Source: SIG480 sp045537045
Lineage (GTDB): Bacteria; Bacillota; Clostridia; Oscillospirales; JAAYXM01
DNA: 64,000 bases
NCBI GenBank assembly: GCA_045537045.1
Contig: JAZSOS010000038.1
Coordinates: forward strand, 1-64,000
Direction of reading: 5' to 3'
Under the pieces are notes generated by a model. The model made no database searches and was not told where the DNA came from. It was given only the letters and a program-made list of their open reading frames with translations. Made by a program: the position numbers and the translations under genes. Each line of letters begins with the position of its first letter. Position 1 is the stretch's first letter. Shown here in pieces: positions 8,227-16,980 of the stretch.

Positions 8227-10062
8227 ATGGACAGTAAATTAAAAAGGATACTTGCCTCGGTTCAGAAACCGGCAAGATATACCGGCGGTGAATACAACGC
8301 CGTCATAAAGGATAAAAAGGAGGCTGCGCTTCGCTTTGCGTTTTGCTTTCCCGATATATATGAGATAGGCATGTCGCATATGGGGCTTCGCATACTGTAC
8401 GGCGTGATGAACGAACAGCCGGATATCTGGTGCGAGCGATGCTTTGCGCCTTGGCCGGATATGGAAGAAGCACTTCGCAAAAATGATATGAAGCTTTACG
8501 CGCTGGAGAGCCGTGATGTGCTTTGCGATTTTGATATGGTAGGATTTACCCTGCAGTATGAAATGTGCTATACCGCAGTGCTTAATATGCTTGACCTTGG
8601 CGGAATAACCGTTCGAGCAGACGAGCGAGGAGAGGACGAGCCTATTGTCGTTGCGGGCGGTCCGTGCACATACAATCCTGAGCCGCTTTGTGACTTTGTT
8701 GATATTTTCAATATCGGCGAGGGCGAAGAGCAGATGATAGAGCTTTGCAACCTTTATAAAAAGTGTAAGGCAGAGGGCAAGAGCAAAAAGGAATTTCTGC
8801 GCCTTGCCACAGACATAAAGGGAACATATGTTCCGTCGCTTTATGATATAAGCTATAATGCAGACGGGACAGTTGCGGCGATAACTCCGCGTGACGGTGC
8901 GCCGGAGGTTGTGGTAAAGCGTATAATTGAGGACTTTGATTCCGTTTACGTTCCGAAAAAGGTGATTGTTCCGTCGACGGAGATAGTGCATGACCGCGTA
9001 TCGCTTGAGGTGTTCCGCGGATGCATTCGCGGGTGCCGTTTCTGTCAGGCGGGATATGCATACCGTCCTGTGCGTGCAAAGAAAGCGAGAACGCTTATTG
9101 AGCACGGCAAGGAGATGTGTGAGGTTACGGGGTATGAGGAAATATCTCTCGCATCGCTCTCGACAAGCGACTATAAAGAGCTTCCCGAGCTTGCCGATGG
9201 ACTTTTAGACTGGTGCGAGCCGAGAAACATAAGCCTTCAGCTTCCGTCGCTTCGTGCTGATAACTTCTCAGTTGAGCTTATGCAGCGTATCCAGAAGGTG
9301 AGAAGCGGCGGTCTTACGTTTGCTCCCGAGGCAGGAAGTGCAAGACTTCGCGACGCGATAAATAAAAACCTTACAGAAGAAGAGATAATGAACGCTTGCC
9401 GCATCGCATTTGAAAACGGCAGAAGCTCGGTTAAGCTCTATTTTATGATAGGGCTTCCGACGGAAACAGATGAAGATATAAAAGGAATTGCCGAGCTATC
9501 GCAGAAGATACTTTATCTCTGGAAAACGCACGCAACGAACAAAAAGCGCGGTGTAAAGATAACGGTCAGTGCGGCATGCTTTGTCCCGAAGCCGCAGACG
9601 CCTTTCCAGTGGGAAGCGCAGAATACGCGCGAGGAATTCAAGCGTAAAGCACTGCTTCTGCGTGAGGCGATAACGGCAAAGGCAATAACATACAACTGGC
9701 ATGAGCCGGATGTCAGCTTCCTTGAAGCTGTGTTTGCGCGCGGAGACAGAAAAATCGGGCGCGTTATCGAAGCGGCGTGGAAAAGGGGAATGAAGCTTGA
9801 CGGGTGGGAAGAGCATTTTAGTCTTGATACGTGGATGAGCGCGTTTGAGGACTGTGGCGTAGACCCTGAGTTTTACGCAAACCGCGAGAGATGCGCGGAT
9901 GAAGTTCTGCCATGGGATCACATCTCTACCGGCGTAACAAAACGCTTCCTGCGCTGCGAATGTGAAAAGGCGTACCGCTCGGAAGCATCACCCAACTGCC
10001 GTGAAAAATGCCTCGGTTGCGGAGCATCAAATCTTCTTTGCGGAGGTAAGTGTGATGCGTAA
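8227..10062 (+). CDS. TIGR03960 family radical SAM protein
   Basis: This 611-residue protein has an N-terminal B12-binding-like region (HMGLRILYGVMNEQP) followed by a radical SAM core with CIRGCRFC, the CX3CX2C 4Fe-4S ligand motif. The C-terminus carries extra cysteines (CECEKAY, CREKCLGCGAS) that could hold another cluster or zinc. The family (rSAM_fuse_unch) is uncharacterised and is found next to, or fused with, a TIGR03936 protein, which is the next gene here. An AAAGGAA site precedes the ATG. In many Clostridia these two precede RNase G and rplU; no RNase G gene is present here. Confidence 0.9.
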   Translation: MDSKLKRILASVQKPARYTGGEYNAVIKDKKEAALRFAFCFPDIYEIGMSHMGLRILYGVMNEQPDIWCERCFAPWPDMEEALRKNDMKLYALESRDVLCDFDMVGFTLQYEMCYTAVLNMLDLGGITVRADERGEDEPIVVAGGPCTYNPEPLCDFVDIFNIGEGEEQMIELCNLYKKCKAEGKSKKEFLRLATDIKGTYVPSLYDISYNADGTVAAITPRDGAPEVVVKRIIEDFDSVYVPKKVIVPSTEIVHDRVSLEVFRGCIRGCRFCQAGYAYRPVRAKKARTLIEHGKEMCEVTGYEEISLASLSTSDYKELPELADGLLDWCEPRNISLQLPSLRADNFSVELMQRIQKVRSGGLTFAPEAGSARLRDAINKNLTEEEIMNACRIAFENGRSSVKLYFMIGLPTETDEDIKGIAELSQKILYLWKTHATNKKRGVKITVSAACFVPKPQTPFQWEAQNTREEFKRKALLLREAITAKAITYNWHEPDVSFLEAVFARGDRKIGRVIEAAWKRGMKLDGWEEHFSLDTWMSAFEDCGVDPEFYANRERCADEVLPWDHISTGVTKRFLRCECEKAYRSEASPNCREKCLGCGASNLLCGGKCDA

Positions 10063-10714
10063 AGTAAGAGTTATGTATGAAAAGAAGGGTAGAGCTATTT
10101 ATATTTCGCACCTTGATATAATGAGAACGTTCCAGCGCGTGCTGACAAGAGCGGGTATTGCGGTAAAGCACACCGAGGGCTTTAATCCGCATCCGTATAT
10201 CTCGATTGCACTTCCCCTGTCGCTTGGATATACCGGTGAGTGTGAGTTTCTTGATATGGTAATTATGGATAATATGGGAAATGATGAAATTGTATCAAGA
10301 ATGAACATGACAATGCCTGAGGGGATAGAGGTCCTGCGCGTCTATGAGAACGCGCGTCCTGTGCGTGAAATTGCATATTCGGAGTTTGATATCTCGCTTG
10401 AATATGACAACGGGGTTCCGCTTGGTGTGGTAAAAAAACTTACAGAGCTTTTTTCGCATGAAGAAATTGTTCTTATGAAGAAAAGCAAGCGCGGAGAAAC
10501 GGAAACAAACATTGCTCCGTTTATAAAATCCGTATGTGTAAGCGCCCAGGGCGGCGATGTCCGGATAAAGGCTATTCTTGCGGCGGGAAACACATCGCTT
10601 AACCCCGAATATATCGTAAAGGCGATAGAAAAATATCTTCCGGATTGCGCACCGGATTTCGCGGAATTTACGAGAATAAATGTTTATGACGAAAAAATGC
10701 ACGAATTCAGGTAA
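10055..10714 (+). CDS. TIGR03936 family radical SAM-linked protein
   Basis: This 219-residue protein (DUF2344) starts MRKVRVMYEKKGRAIYISHLD and contains the conserved GFNPHPYISIALPLSLGYTGECE stretch near residues 40-65. It works with, or is fused to, TIGR03960 radical SAM proteins in other genomes; the activity is unknown. The ATG at 10055 is chosen because GGAGG lies 8 nt upstream and the family begins here. It overlaps the preceding gene by 8 nt, indicating translational coupling. Confidence 0.9.
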   Translation: MRKVRVMYEKKGRAIYISHLDIMRTFQRVLTRAGIAVKHTEGFNPHPYISIALPLSLGYTGECEFLDMVIMDNMGNDEIVSRMNMTMPEGIEVLRVYENARPVREIAYSEFDISLEYDNGVPLGVVKKLTELFSHEEIVLMKKSKRGETETNIAPFIKSVCVSAQGGDVRIKAILAAGNTSLNPEYIVKAIEKYLPDCAPDFAEFTRINVYDEKMHEFR

Positions 10715-10720
10715 AAAAGC

Positions 10721-10749
10721 TTGACTTTTCATTTTTATAGTGATATAAT
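10721..10749 (+). promoter_or_regulatory. Sigma-A promoter of the rplU operon
   Basis: TTGACT (10721-10726) and TATAAT (10744-10749) have a 17-nt spacer and lie just after the stop codon of the TIGR03936 gene. Confidence 0.8.
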
Positions 10750-10755
10750 ATCTAA

Positions 10756-10838
10756 GCCGCATTGAGTGGGTTTGCTAAACTGCTTAGGCAGTGCCTACAA
10801 GAGCGAGACTCTAAATTATGAAGAGAGGTGCAAGAAGA
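10756..10838 (+). promoter_or_regulatory. Ribosomal protein L21 leader
   Basis: The 5' UTR between the promoter and rplU has the look of the Firmicutes L21 leader: ATTGAG near the 5' end, a CTGCTTAGGCAG hairpin, a purine-rich GAGCGAGACTC hairpin, and the Shine-Dalgarno region at its 3' end. The assignment rests on position and motif pattern. It would give autogenous control by L21. Confidence 0.7.
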
Positions 10839-11144
10839 ATGCAGGCAATTTTCGTTACAGGCGGAAAGCAGTACAAGGTTTCTGAGGGCGATGTTATCTA
10901 CGTTGAGCTTCTCAACACTGAGAGCGAAACAGTAGAGTTTGACAACGTACTTATGACAATCGACGGCGATAACGTAACTGTTGGTGCTCCGAATGTTGAG
11001 GGTGCTAAGGTTACTGCTAAGGTTCTGAAGAACGGCAAGGGCAAGAAGATCATGGTCTTCAAGTTCAAGGCAAAGAAGAACTACCGCCGCCGTCAGGGTC
11101 ACAGACAGCCGTACACAAAGCTCCAGATCGAGAAGATCGGCTAA
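10839..11144 (+). CDS. rplU: 50S ribosomal protein L21
   Basis: L21 is a 23S rRNA-binding protein of the large subunit. The 101-residue protein starts at MQAIFVTGGKQYKV, the usual L21 start, so the ATG at 10839 is chosen over an in-frame ATG at 10818 that lies in the leader next to the GAGAGGTG site. The C-terminal KKNYRRRQGHRQPYT block is typical. First gene of rplU-prp-rpmA. Confidence 0.98.
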   Translation: MQAIFVTGGKQYKVSEGDVIYVELLNTESETVEFDNVLMTIDGDNVTVGAPNVEGAKVTAKVLKNGKGKKIMVFKFKAKKNYRRRQGHRQPYTKLQIEKIG

Positions 11145-11147
11145 GTT

Positions 11148-11474
11148 ATGACTACTGTCAAATTGATTAAAAAAGGCGATAAAGCCATAGGGTTTGACGT
11201 ATCCGGTCATTCCGGTTATGCCGAGAGCGGTAGCGACATTATATGCGCAGCTGTCTCAAGTGCAGTCGGTCTTGCAGAAACAATCATTAATGATTCTTTC
11301 CACGCGGATGCAGATGTTCTGGTTGAACCCGAAACGGCAAGAATAAAGCTCATTCTTTCAAATGAGGACAAGGCTTGCCAAAAGGTACTTGAAGCATTTG
11401 AACGCCATATGCGCGGGATTGCTTTAGAGTATCCAAAGTATATTGAAATTATGGAGGTGCAGTCTAATGCTTAA
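11148..11474 (+). CDS. prp: Ribosomal-processing cysteine protease Prp
   Basis: Prp (YsxB) cleaves the N-terminal presequence of ribosomal protein L27 in Firmicutes and relatives. The 108-residue protein shows the catalytic His in SGHSGYA (H21) and Cys in DIICAAVSS (C33). It lies between rplU and rpmA as expected and overlaps rpmA by 8 nt. Its substrate, an L27 with a Phe-Phe-Ala cleavage region, is encoded by the next gene. Confidence 0.95.
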   Translation: MTTVKLIKKGDKAIGFDVSGHSGYAESGSDIICAAVSSAVGLAETIINDSFHADADVLVEPETARIKLILSNEDKACQKVLEAFERHMRGIALEYPKYIEIMEVQSNA

Positions 11475-11751
11475 AATCGGAATTCAGTTTTTTGCACATA
11501 AAAAGGGTGTTGGTTCCACAAAGAACGGCCGTGACTCCGAGTCCAAGCGCCTCGGCGTTAAGCGTGCAGACGGTCAGTTTGTTCTCTCCGGAAACATTCT
11601 CGTTCGTCAGCGCGGCACAAAGATCCACCCGGGCACAAACGTAAGCAAGGGTTCTGATGATACCCTGTTTGCAACAATGGACGGCGTAGTACGCTTCGAG
11701 CGTTTCGGTAAGGACCGCAAGAAGGTTTCCATCTACCCGGTTGCTCAGTAA
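11467..11751 (+). CDS. rpmA: 50S ribosomal protein L27 with cleavable presequence
   Basis: L27 reaches toward the peptidyl-transferase centre. The 94-residue precursor begins MLKIGIQFFAHKKGVGST. The leading residues to FFA are the extension removed by Prp, leaving a mature N-terminus of the AHKKG type. The start is the ATG at 11467, because family precursors begin MLK and GGAGGTG lies upstream; an in-frame ATG at 11443 lies inside prp. It is followed by a terminator. Confidence 0.98.
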   Translation: MLKIGIQFFAHKKGVGSTKNGRDSESKRLGVKRADGQFVLSGNILVRQRGTKIHPGTNVSKGSDDTLFATMDGVVRFERFGKDRKKVSIYPVAQ

Positions 11752-11763
11752 AAAACAATCGTT

Positions 11764-11797
11764 CGGGCAGGTCTTATCCGACCTGCCCGTATTTTTA
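11764..11797 (+). terminator. Intrinsic terminator after rpmA
   Basis: The 9-bp stem CGGGCAGGT/ACCTGCCCG (11764-11772 with 11781-11789) is followed by TATTTTTAATT. Confidence 0.85.
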
Positions 11798-11806
11798 ATT
11801 AAATAA

Positions 11807-11865
11807 TAGGTAATAGTGAAGAGCGAATAAGTTCATTTTGCTTTTTCCCTATTCACTATTACTTA
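11807..11865 (+). repeat. Inverted repeat between rpmA and obgE
   Basis: GTAATAGTGAA (11810-11820) is repeated in inverse as TTCACTATTAC (11852-11862), with two or three further pairs outside it, around a 31-nt A/T-rich spacer. It may be an intergenic repeat or a leader hairpin for obgE, whose ribosome-binding site follows at 11878. Confidence 0.5.
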
Positions 11866-11890
11866 TACCCTTGAACTGGAGGTGCGCAAA

Positions 11891-13162
11891 GTGTTTGTTG
11901 ATGTTGCAAGCGCAAGATTTATTGCAGGTCGCGGCGGTGACGGTGCCGTTGCGTTCCATCGTGAAAAATATATAGCATCCGGCGGACCGGACGGCGGCGA
12001 TGGGGGAGATGGCGGAAACGTTGTCCTCAAAGTCGATGATAATATGTCCACGCTTGTTGAGTTTCGCTACAAAACAAAATACAAGGCAGAAAACGGCGCA
12101 AACGGAAGCGGCAAGCGGTGCTCCGGAAAGCGCGGCAAAGACATTGTGGTAAAGGTTCCGCGCGGAACGCTTGTTTACGATGTTGCAAGCGGTGCTCTCG
12201 TCAAGGATATGTCCGATGACGAGCCGTTCATTATATGCAAGGGCGGCCGCGGTGGTTGGGGAAATCAGCATTTTGCGACTCCCACGCGCCAGGCTCCGCG
12301 TTTTGCACGTCCCGGGCTTGAGGGTGAGGAGCTTGAAGTAAGGCTTGAGCTTAAGCTTCTTGCGGATGTTGGTCTTGCCGGTTTTCCGAATGTCGGCAAA
12401 TCCACGCTTTTATCTGTTGTCAGCGCGGCGCGTCCGAAAATCGCAAACTACCATTTCACAACTATTACGCCAAACCTCGGTGTTGTGCGTGTGGATGAAA
12501 GCTTTTCTTACGTTATGGCGGATATTCCCGGAATTATCGAAGGTGCAAGTGAAGGCGCAGGGCTTGGTCACCGCTTCCTGCGGCATATCGACCGCTGCCG
12601 CCTGATAGTCCATATGGTGGATGTGTCAGGCAGTGAAGGAAGAGACCCGATTGCCGATTTTGAAGCGATAAACGATGAACTTTCGCGATATAATCCTGAG
12701 CTTGCAAAGCGCCCGCAAATCGTTGCGGCGAACAAAAGCGATTTGATTTATGACCGCGAGGCGGCGGATAAATTCCGCGCATATATCAAAAATCTCGGGC
12801 TTGATTATTTCGAAATATCGGCAGCGACAAATGTGGGCGTTTCTGAGCTTATGAAAAAGGTTGCAGAGGTGCTTTCAAAGCTTCCGCCGATCGAAACTTA
12901 CACCCCGAACTTTGTCCGTGTCGAGGAAGATACCACAAGTCACGACTTTGAAATCTTCCGTCTTGACGGTGATGTTTATTCGGTTGAGGCAAACTGGATA
13001 AAGCGTGCTATGGGTTCTGTCAACTTTGAGGATTATGAATCCCGCATCTATTTTGAACGCCTGCTCCGCAAATACGGGGTGTACGACGCGCTTGAAGAGC
13101 GTGGCGCACAAGAAGGGGATACCATCATAATTTACTCTATGGAATTTGAATATGTAAAGTAA
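11891..13162 (+). CDS. obgE: GTPase Obg/CgtA
   Basis: Obg is an essential GTPase that binds the 50S subunit and is tied to ribosome assembly and stress control. The 423-residue protein has the glycine-rich Obg fold (residues 1 to about 158, with GGPDGGDGGDGG), a G domain with G1 GFPNVGKST at 164-172, DIPG as G3 and NKSD as G4, and a C-terminal OCT domain from about 345. The GTG at 11891 is chosen because GGAGGT (11878-11883) lies 7 nt upstream and Obg proteins start MFVD; an earlier GTG at 11882 overlaps that site. Confidence 0.97.
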   Translation: MFVDVASARFIAGRGGDGAVAFHREKYIASGGPDGGDGGDGGNVVLKVDDNMSTLVEFRYKTKYKAENGANGSGKRCSGKRGKDIVVKVPRGTLVYDVASGALVKDMSDDEPFIICKGGRGGWGNQHFATPTRQAPRFARPGLEGEELEVRLELKLLADVGLAGFPNVGKSTLLSVVSAARPKIANYHFTTITPNLGVVRVDESFSYVMADIPGIIEGASEGAGLGHRFLRHIDRCRLIVHMVDVSGSEGRDPIADFEAINDELSRYNPELAKRPQIVAANKSDLIYDREAADKFRAYIKNLGLDYFEISAATNVGVSELMKKVAEVLSKLPPIETYTPNFVRVEEDTTSHDFEIFRLDGDVYSVEANWIKRAMGSVNFEDYESRIYFERLLRKYGVYDALEERGAQEGDTIIIYSMEFEYVK

Positions 13163-13165
13163 GAG

Positions 13166-13195
13166 CAACACCGCCGGAAAGTACCGGCGGTGTTG
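13166..13195. terminator. Bidirectional terminator between obgE and the minus-strand unit
   Basis: CAACACCGCCGG (13166-13177) pairs perfectly with CCGGCGGTGTTG (13184-13195) around a 6-nt loop, between convergent genes. Confidence 0.8.
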
Positions 13196-13237
13196 TGTGT
13201 TAATTTTTGCTATTGTACAATATAGGTTTTTTATTTG

Positions 13238-13984
13238 CTACTGAGGTAATTCTCCGTCCGGAAGTCGGAAGGTCTCCATATCCTGAGATGAAATGTCAGT
13301 TTGCGTTGAGGTTACGGAGTAAACCACTTTTCCCTCAGGGTTGAGGCTTTGTCCGAAGACAAGAAGTCCGGTGGAATATGAAACCCAGTATCTGTTTGTG
13401 TATCCGCTTGCCGGGTTTCTGACCTCGGCATAGACACAGGCAGTACCGTCGTAAACGGTAAGCTGTGCTGTAAGAATATCCTCGTCCTTTGCTGAAGTGA
13501 TATCCTCATAGGACATCATCATTTGCTCATCATCGGGCTTAAAGCTTCCACGCGCCGTCTTGTGTGCTGTGCGCTCTCCGGGTCTCCATGCATAAACAGA
13601 CTCGGCGGTGTATATATAATGTGCTGACGGATTCTGCGAGGAAACAGATGAAAAAACATCAACGCGGGAAAGGTTGCCCTTAACCCATTTTTGCCGGGCA
13701 AAGGATGCGCTTCCGGAATTGTGCGATATAGTGCTTTGAGTTCTGGAAAAGTATTCCTCCGGACGTTTTATCGCAGCAATAATTGCCTTTACGTTTGTTT
13801 TATCAATTGTAACGGACTCTGTGCCGACAGTTTCGACAGGGTTAAAGGAGTGAAATTCAGGCGGGTATTCGGGTATAGTGTTTATAAGTGTTGCCGACAT
13901 ATTCGGAAGAAAAAGTATTGCAACAACGGAAACGAGAAGGATAAAGAGTGCAATAAAAACGAAGAACATTGTACGGTGTTTCAT
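13238..13984 (-). CDS. Unrecognised membrane-anchored secreted protein
   Basis: I do not recognise this 248-residue protein. It has a basic start (MKHRTMFF), one hydrophobic segment at about residues 6-27 that anchors or exports it, and then a soluble, Ser/Thr- and Tyr-rich domain. That domain contains several short beta-like stretches, for example TAQLTVYDGTACVYAEV and NRYWVSYSTGLLVFGQ. This pattern resembles LolA-like or MucB-like lipid-binding shells, but no motif proves it. The ATG at 13984 is used because AAAGGAG lies just upstream; another ATG at 14008 overlaps the wecB stop but has no such site. It is probably co-transcribed with wecB. Confidence 0.65.
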   Translation of the reverse strand: MKHRTMFFVFIALFILLVSVVAILFLPNMSATLINTIPEYPPEFHSFNPVETVGTESVTIDKTNVKAIIAAIKRPEEYFSRTQSTISHNSGSASFARQKWVKGNLSRVDVFSSVSSQNPSAHYIYTAESVYAWRPGERTAHKTARGSFKPDDEQMMMSYEDITSAKDEDILTAQLTVYDGTACVYAEVRNPASGYTNRYWVSYSTGLLVFGQSLNPEGKVVYSVTSTQTDISSQDMETFRLPDGELPQ

Positions 13985-14004
13985 ACCGGAACGCTCCTTT
14001 TTCC

Positions 14005-15150
14005 TCATTTGAAATCAGCGGGTTTATCGCCGATACCGGCAAGCTTCCAGAGAATGGCGTCTGCTATTCTCTTTGATGCATTTCCGTCTCCGTAGGGGTT
14101 GACGGCATGTGCCATTTTCTTGTATGCCTCTTCATTATCAAGAAGATCATATGCCATATCACGGATAACCTCGCGCTCGACGCCCGCGATTTTTACCGTT
14201 CCGGCGGCAACAGCTTCCGGACGCTCGGTTTCACAGCGCATGACGAGAACAGGTTTTCCGAGAGACGGCGCTTCCTCCTGAAGTCCGCCGGAATCCGTGA
14301 GGATAAAGTGGGCGCGTGCCATGAGATTGTGCATATCGTCGACGTCAATCGGGTCGAGCAGATGCACGCGCGGCGCATCACCGAGAATTTCGTATACGGT
14401 TTCGCGGACAACGGGGCTCATATGGACGGGGTAGATTACCTGCACATTAGGGTGAGATTCAACAATATCACGTACAGCGTGCATGATATTGCGCATCGGC
14501 TCGCCGTAATTCTCACGACGGTGTGCCGTCATAAGAATTGTGCGGTAAGAATCAAAATCAATCTTTGTTATATCTTCGTTGTGGAATTTATAGTCATCGG
14601 ATACAGTATACTTGAGTGCATCGATAACGGTATTACCCGTGATGAAGATGCCGTCGTTCAGGTTTTCGCGACGCAGGTTTTCTGCGTTGTTGTCGGTGGG
14701 ACAGAAGTTAAGGTCTGCAATGCTTCCGATAAGCTTTCTGTTCATCTCTTCAGGGAACGGAGAATACTTATCAAAGGAACGCAGCCCTGCCTCTACATGA
14801 CCGACGGGGATTCTGTGGTAAAACGCCGCAAGTGCACTTACAAAAGCTGTTGATGTGTCGCCGTGGACAAGAACGATATCGGGCTTAGCCTCGGACAGAA
14901 CGCCGTCAAGACCGGTAAGAGCCTTGGTGGTTATTGTAGCAAGCGTCTGATTAGGAGTCATAATGTTGAGGTCATAATCCGGCTTGACCTTGAAGATGTC
15001 AAGGACGGAGTCAAGCATTTCGCGATGCTGTGCTGTGACACAACAAATGGAATTTATTTCGGGTCTTTTTGAAAGCTCAATAACGAGCGGAGCCATTTTA
15101 ACGGCTTCCGGACGAGTGCCGAAAACGGACATAACGGTTAATTTTTTCAT
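14005..15150 (-). CDS. wecB: UDP-N-acetylglucosamine 2-epimerase
   Basis: This enzyme interconverts UDP-GlcNAc and UDP-ManNAc, supplying ManNAc for teichoic-acid linkage units or other surface polymers. The 381-residue length is normal. The N-terminal FGTRPEAVKMAPL motif, VHGDTST, GHVEAGLRS, and the C-terminal TDSGGLQEEAPSLGKPVLVMR with nearby ERPE mark the GT-B fold and active site. A GGAGG site precedes the start, and a promoter lies at 15184-15212. The downstream membrane protein follows with about 20 nt between the genes. Confidence 0.96.
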   Translation of the reverse strand: MKKLTVMSVFGTRPEAVKMAPLVIELSKRPEINSICCVTAQHREMLDSVLDIFKVKPDYDLNIMTPNQTLATITTKALTGLDGVLSEAKPDIVLVHGDTSTAFVSALAAFYHRIPVGHVEAGLRSFDKYSPFPEEMNRKLIGSIADLNFCPTDNNAENLRRENLNDGIFITGNTVIDALKYTVSDDYKFHNEDITKIDFDSYRTILMTAHRRENYGEPMRNIMHAVRDIVESHPNVQVIYPVHMSPVVRETVYEILGDAPRVHLLDPIDVDDMHNLMARAHFILTDSGGLQEEAPSLGKPVLVMRCETERPEAVAAGTVKIAGVEREVIRDMAYDLLDNEEAYKKMAHAVNPYGDGNASKRIADAILWKLAGIGDKPADFK

Positions 15151-15183
15151 TTGTCATAAAACCTCCGAAAAAGTTGTATCTTT

Positions 15184-15212
15184 ATTGTATACCAAATTCA
15201 CATATTTTGCAA
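15184..15212 (-). promoter_or_regulatory. Sigma-A promoter of wecB
   Basis: On the minus strand, TTGCAA (15207-15212) and TACAAT (15184-15189) are 17 nt apart. It lies back to back with the alaR promoter. Confidence 0.6.
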
Positions 15213-15236
15213 GGTTTGGAAAAAATAAAAAATCTA

Positions 15237-15265
15237 TTGCATCAAAAAGTTAAATTTAGTATAAT
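15237..15265 (+). promoter_or_regulatory. Sigma-A promoter of alaR-alaT
   Basis: TTGCAT (15237-15242) and a perfect TATAAT (15260-15265) have a 17-nt spacer. Confidence 0.7.
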
Positions 15266-15298
15266 AAACATATTGTAGTAAAAAGGAGAGAAAGTGCT

Positions 15299-15781
15299 TT
15301 GAAAAACGCTATTTTGGAATTGCTTGAAAAAGATGCGAAAATGTCTGCGGAGCAGATTGCGTCTTCGCTTGAAATGAAGGTTGAGGACGTTGCCGCCGCC
15401 ATTGAAGAATATGAGGAAAAAGACATTATTGCGGGATATAAGACGCTTATCGACTGGGATAAGGTCGGCGATGAGGGCGTTACGGCACTTATCGAGATAA
15501 AGGTTATTCCTCAGCGCGGGCAGGGCTTTGAACGCATTGCGGAGCGCATGAGCCAGTATGAAGAGGTTGAGAGCGTGTATCTTATGTCGGGTGCATATGA
15601 TATTGCCGTTACAATTCATGGGCAGTCGCTTCGCGAGGTCGCGGGATTTGTGTCAGACAAAATTGCACCGCTTGAATATGTAACCAGCACGGCAACGCAT
15701 TTTGTGCTTAAAAAGTTCAAAGATAAGGGAGTTATGTACACGAACACAGAAAAAAATCAGGAACGCGGATATGCGTTTTAA
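15299..15781 (+). CDS. alaR: Lrp/AsnC family transcriptional regulator
   Basis: This 160-residue regulator has an N-terminal winged helix-turn-helix (EQIASSLEMKVEDVAAAIEEYEE, about residues 18-40) and a C-terminal RAM effector domain (from about residue 60) that binds amino acids and makes dimers. In Firmicutes an Lrp of this type is paired with the aminotransferase that follows, as in Bacillus AlaR-AlaT, where it activates the aminotransferase gene. The start is TTG at 15299, 9-10 nt after AAGGAGAG. The symbol is given by analogy. Confidence 0.8.
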   Translation: MKNAILELLEKDAKMSAEQIASSLEMKVEDVAAAIEEYEEKDIIAGYKTLIDWDKVGDEGVTALIEIKVIPQRGQGFERIAERMSQYEEVESVYLMSGAYDIAVTIHGQSLREVAGFVSDKIAPLEYVTSTATHFVLKKFKDKGVMYTNTEKNQERGYAF

Positions 15782-15802
15782 TCATTCCGGAGGAAATATA
15801 TT

Positions 15803-16963
15803 ATGGATTATAATGCAAAACTGTCATCCCGTGCAAGCAGTATAAAGCCTTCGGGGATCAGGAAATATTTTGATCTGATATCGGGAAGCGATGTTATCTC
15901 ACTCGGGATAGGTGAGCCGGATTTCGTTACGCCGTGGCATATCCGCGATGCGGGCATCGCATCTCTTGAAAAAGGATACACATACTACACCCCGAACGCG
16001 GGAACGATGGAGCTTCGCCGCGCGGTTACGGATTATATGCAGCGTTCGTTTTCTCTTTCCTACGCACCCGAGGATGAGGTTGTTGTCACCGTCGGTGGAA
16101 GCGAGGCTATCGATCTTGCTATGCGCGCACTTATAAATCCCGGTGATGAGGTTATCGTGCCGGAGCCATCGTTTGTTTGTTACGGGCCTATTGCATCGCT
16201 TGCAAGCGGCGTTCCGGTTCATGTTGCGACGGTTGCGGAGGATGATTTCAAGCTGACGCCGGAAAAGCTTGAGGCTGTGATAACTCCGAAGAGCAAGCTG
16301 CTTGTTCTTCCGTATCCCAACAACCCGACCGGCGCAATTCTTGAAAAGCACGAGCTTGAGACTCTTGCAAAAGTTATCATAAAGCATGACCTTATGGTTA
16401 TTTCTGATGAAATATACTCCGAGCTTACCTATGGTGCAAAGCACGTTTCAATCGCGTCGATTGATGAGATGCGTGAGCGCACCATCGTTGTAAACGGATT
16501 TTCAAAATCCTATGCAATGACTGGGTGGCGTCTGGGGTATGCGTGCTGCCCGCGTGAGATTGCAACGGTTATGACACGCATTCATCAATATGGAATTATG
16601 TCGGCACCTACGATGGCTCAGTTTGCCGCGGTTGAGGCGCTTAACAACGGCGATAAGGATATCGAGGAAATGCGCGAGGAATATAACCAGCGCCGCCGCT
16701 TTATGTGCGACCGCTTCAATTCAATAGGGCTTACCTGTGCGATGCCGCAGGGCGCGTTCTATATGTTTCCGTGCATAAAGGCTACCGGACTTACGTCGGA
16801 TGAGTTCTGTATGCGTCTGCTTCAGGAAAAGCACGTTGCGGTAATTCCGGGCAATGCGTTCGGCGACAGCGGCGAAGGCTTTGTGAGATGCTGCTATGCG
16901 GCGTCGATGAAGAATATTGCAAAGGCTCTGTCTAGGATAGAGGAATTTGTACAGTCACTTTAA
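15803..16963 (+). CDS. alaT: Class I PLP aminotransferase, AlaT-like
   Basis: This is a fold-type I aminotransferase, most likely alanine or aromatic transaminase by context. The 386-residue protein shows the PLP-phosphate and ring-binding motifs PNNPTGA and DEIYSELTY, the Schiff-base Lys in SKSYAMTGWRLGY (K235), and the substrate-carboxylate Arg in FVRCCYAA near the C-terminus. It follows the Lrp gene by 21 nt. The coupling TAATG leads into ispE. The substrate is inferred from the pairing with the Lrp regulator, not from the active site. Confidence 0.9.
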   Translation: MDYNAKLSSRASSIKPSGIRKYFDLISGSDVISLGIGEPDFVTPWHIRDAGIASLEKGYTYYTPNAGTMELRRAVTDYMQRSFSLSYAPEDEVVVTVGGSEAIDLAMRALINPGDEVIVPEPSFVCYGPIASLASGVPVHVATVAEDDFKLTPEKLEAVITPKSKLLVLPYPNNPTGAILEKHELETLAKVIIKHDLMVISDEIYSELTYGAKHVSIASIDEMRERTIVVNGFSKSYAMTGWRLGYACCPREIATVMTRIHQYGIMSAPTMAQFAAVEALNNGDKDIEEMREEYNQRRRFMCDRFNSIGLTCAMPQGAFYMFPCIKATGLTSDEFCMRLLQEKHVAVIPGNAFGDSGEGFVRCCYAASMKNIAKALSRIEEFVQSL

Positions 16964-16980
16964 TGTGCGGGTGTGATGCT

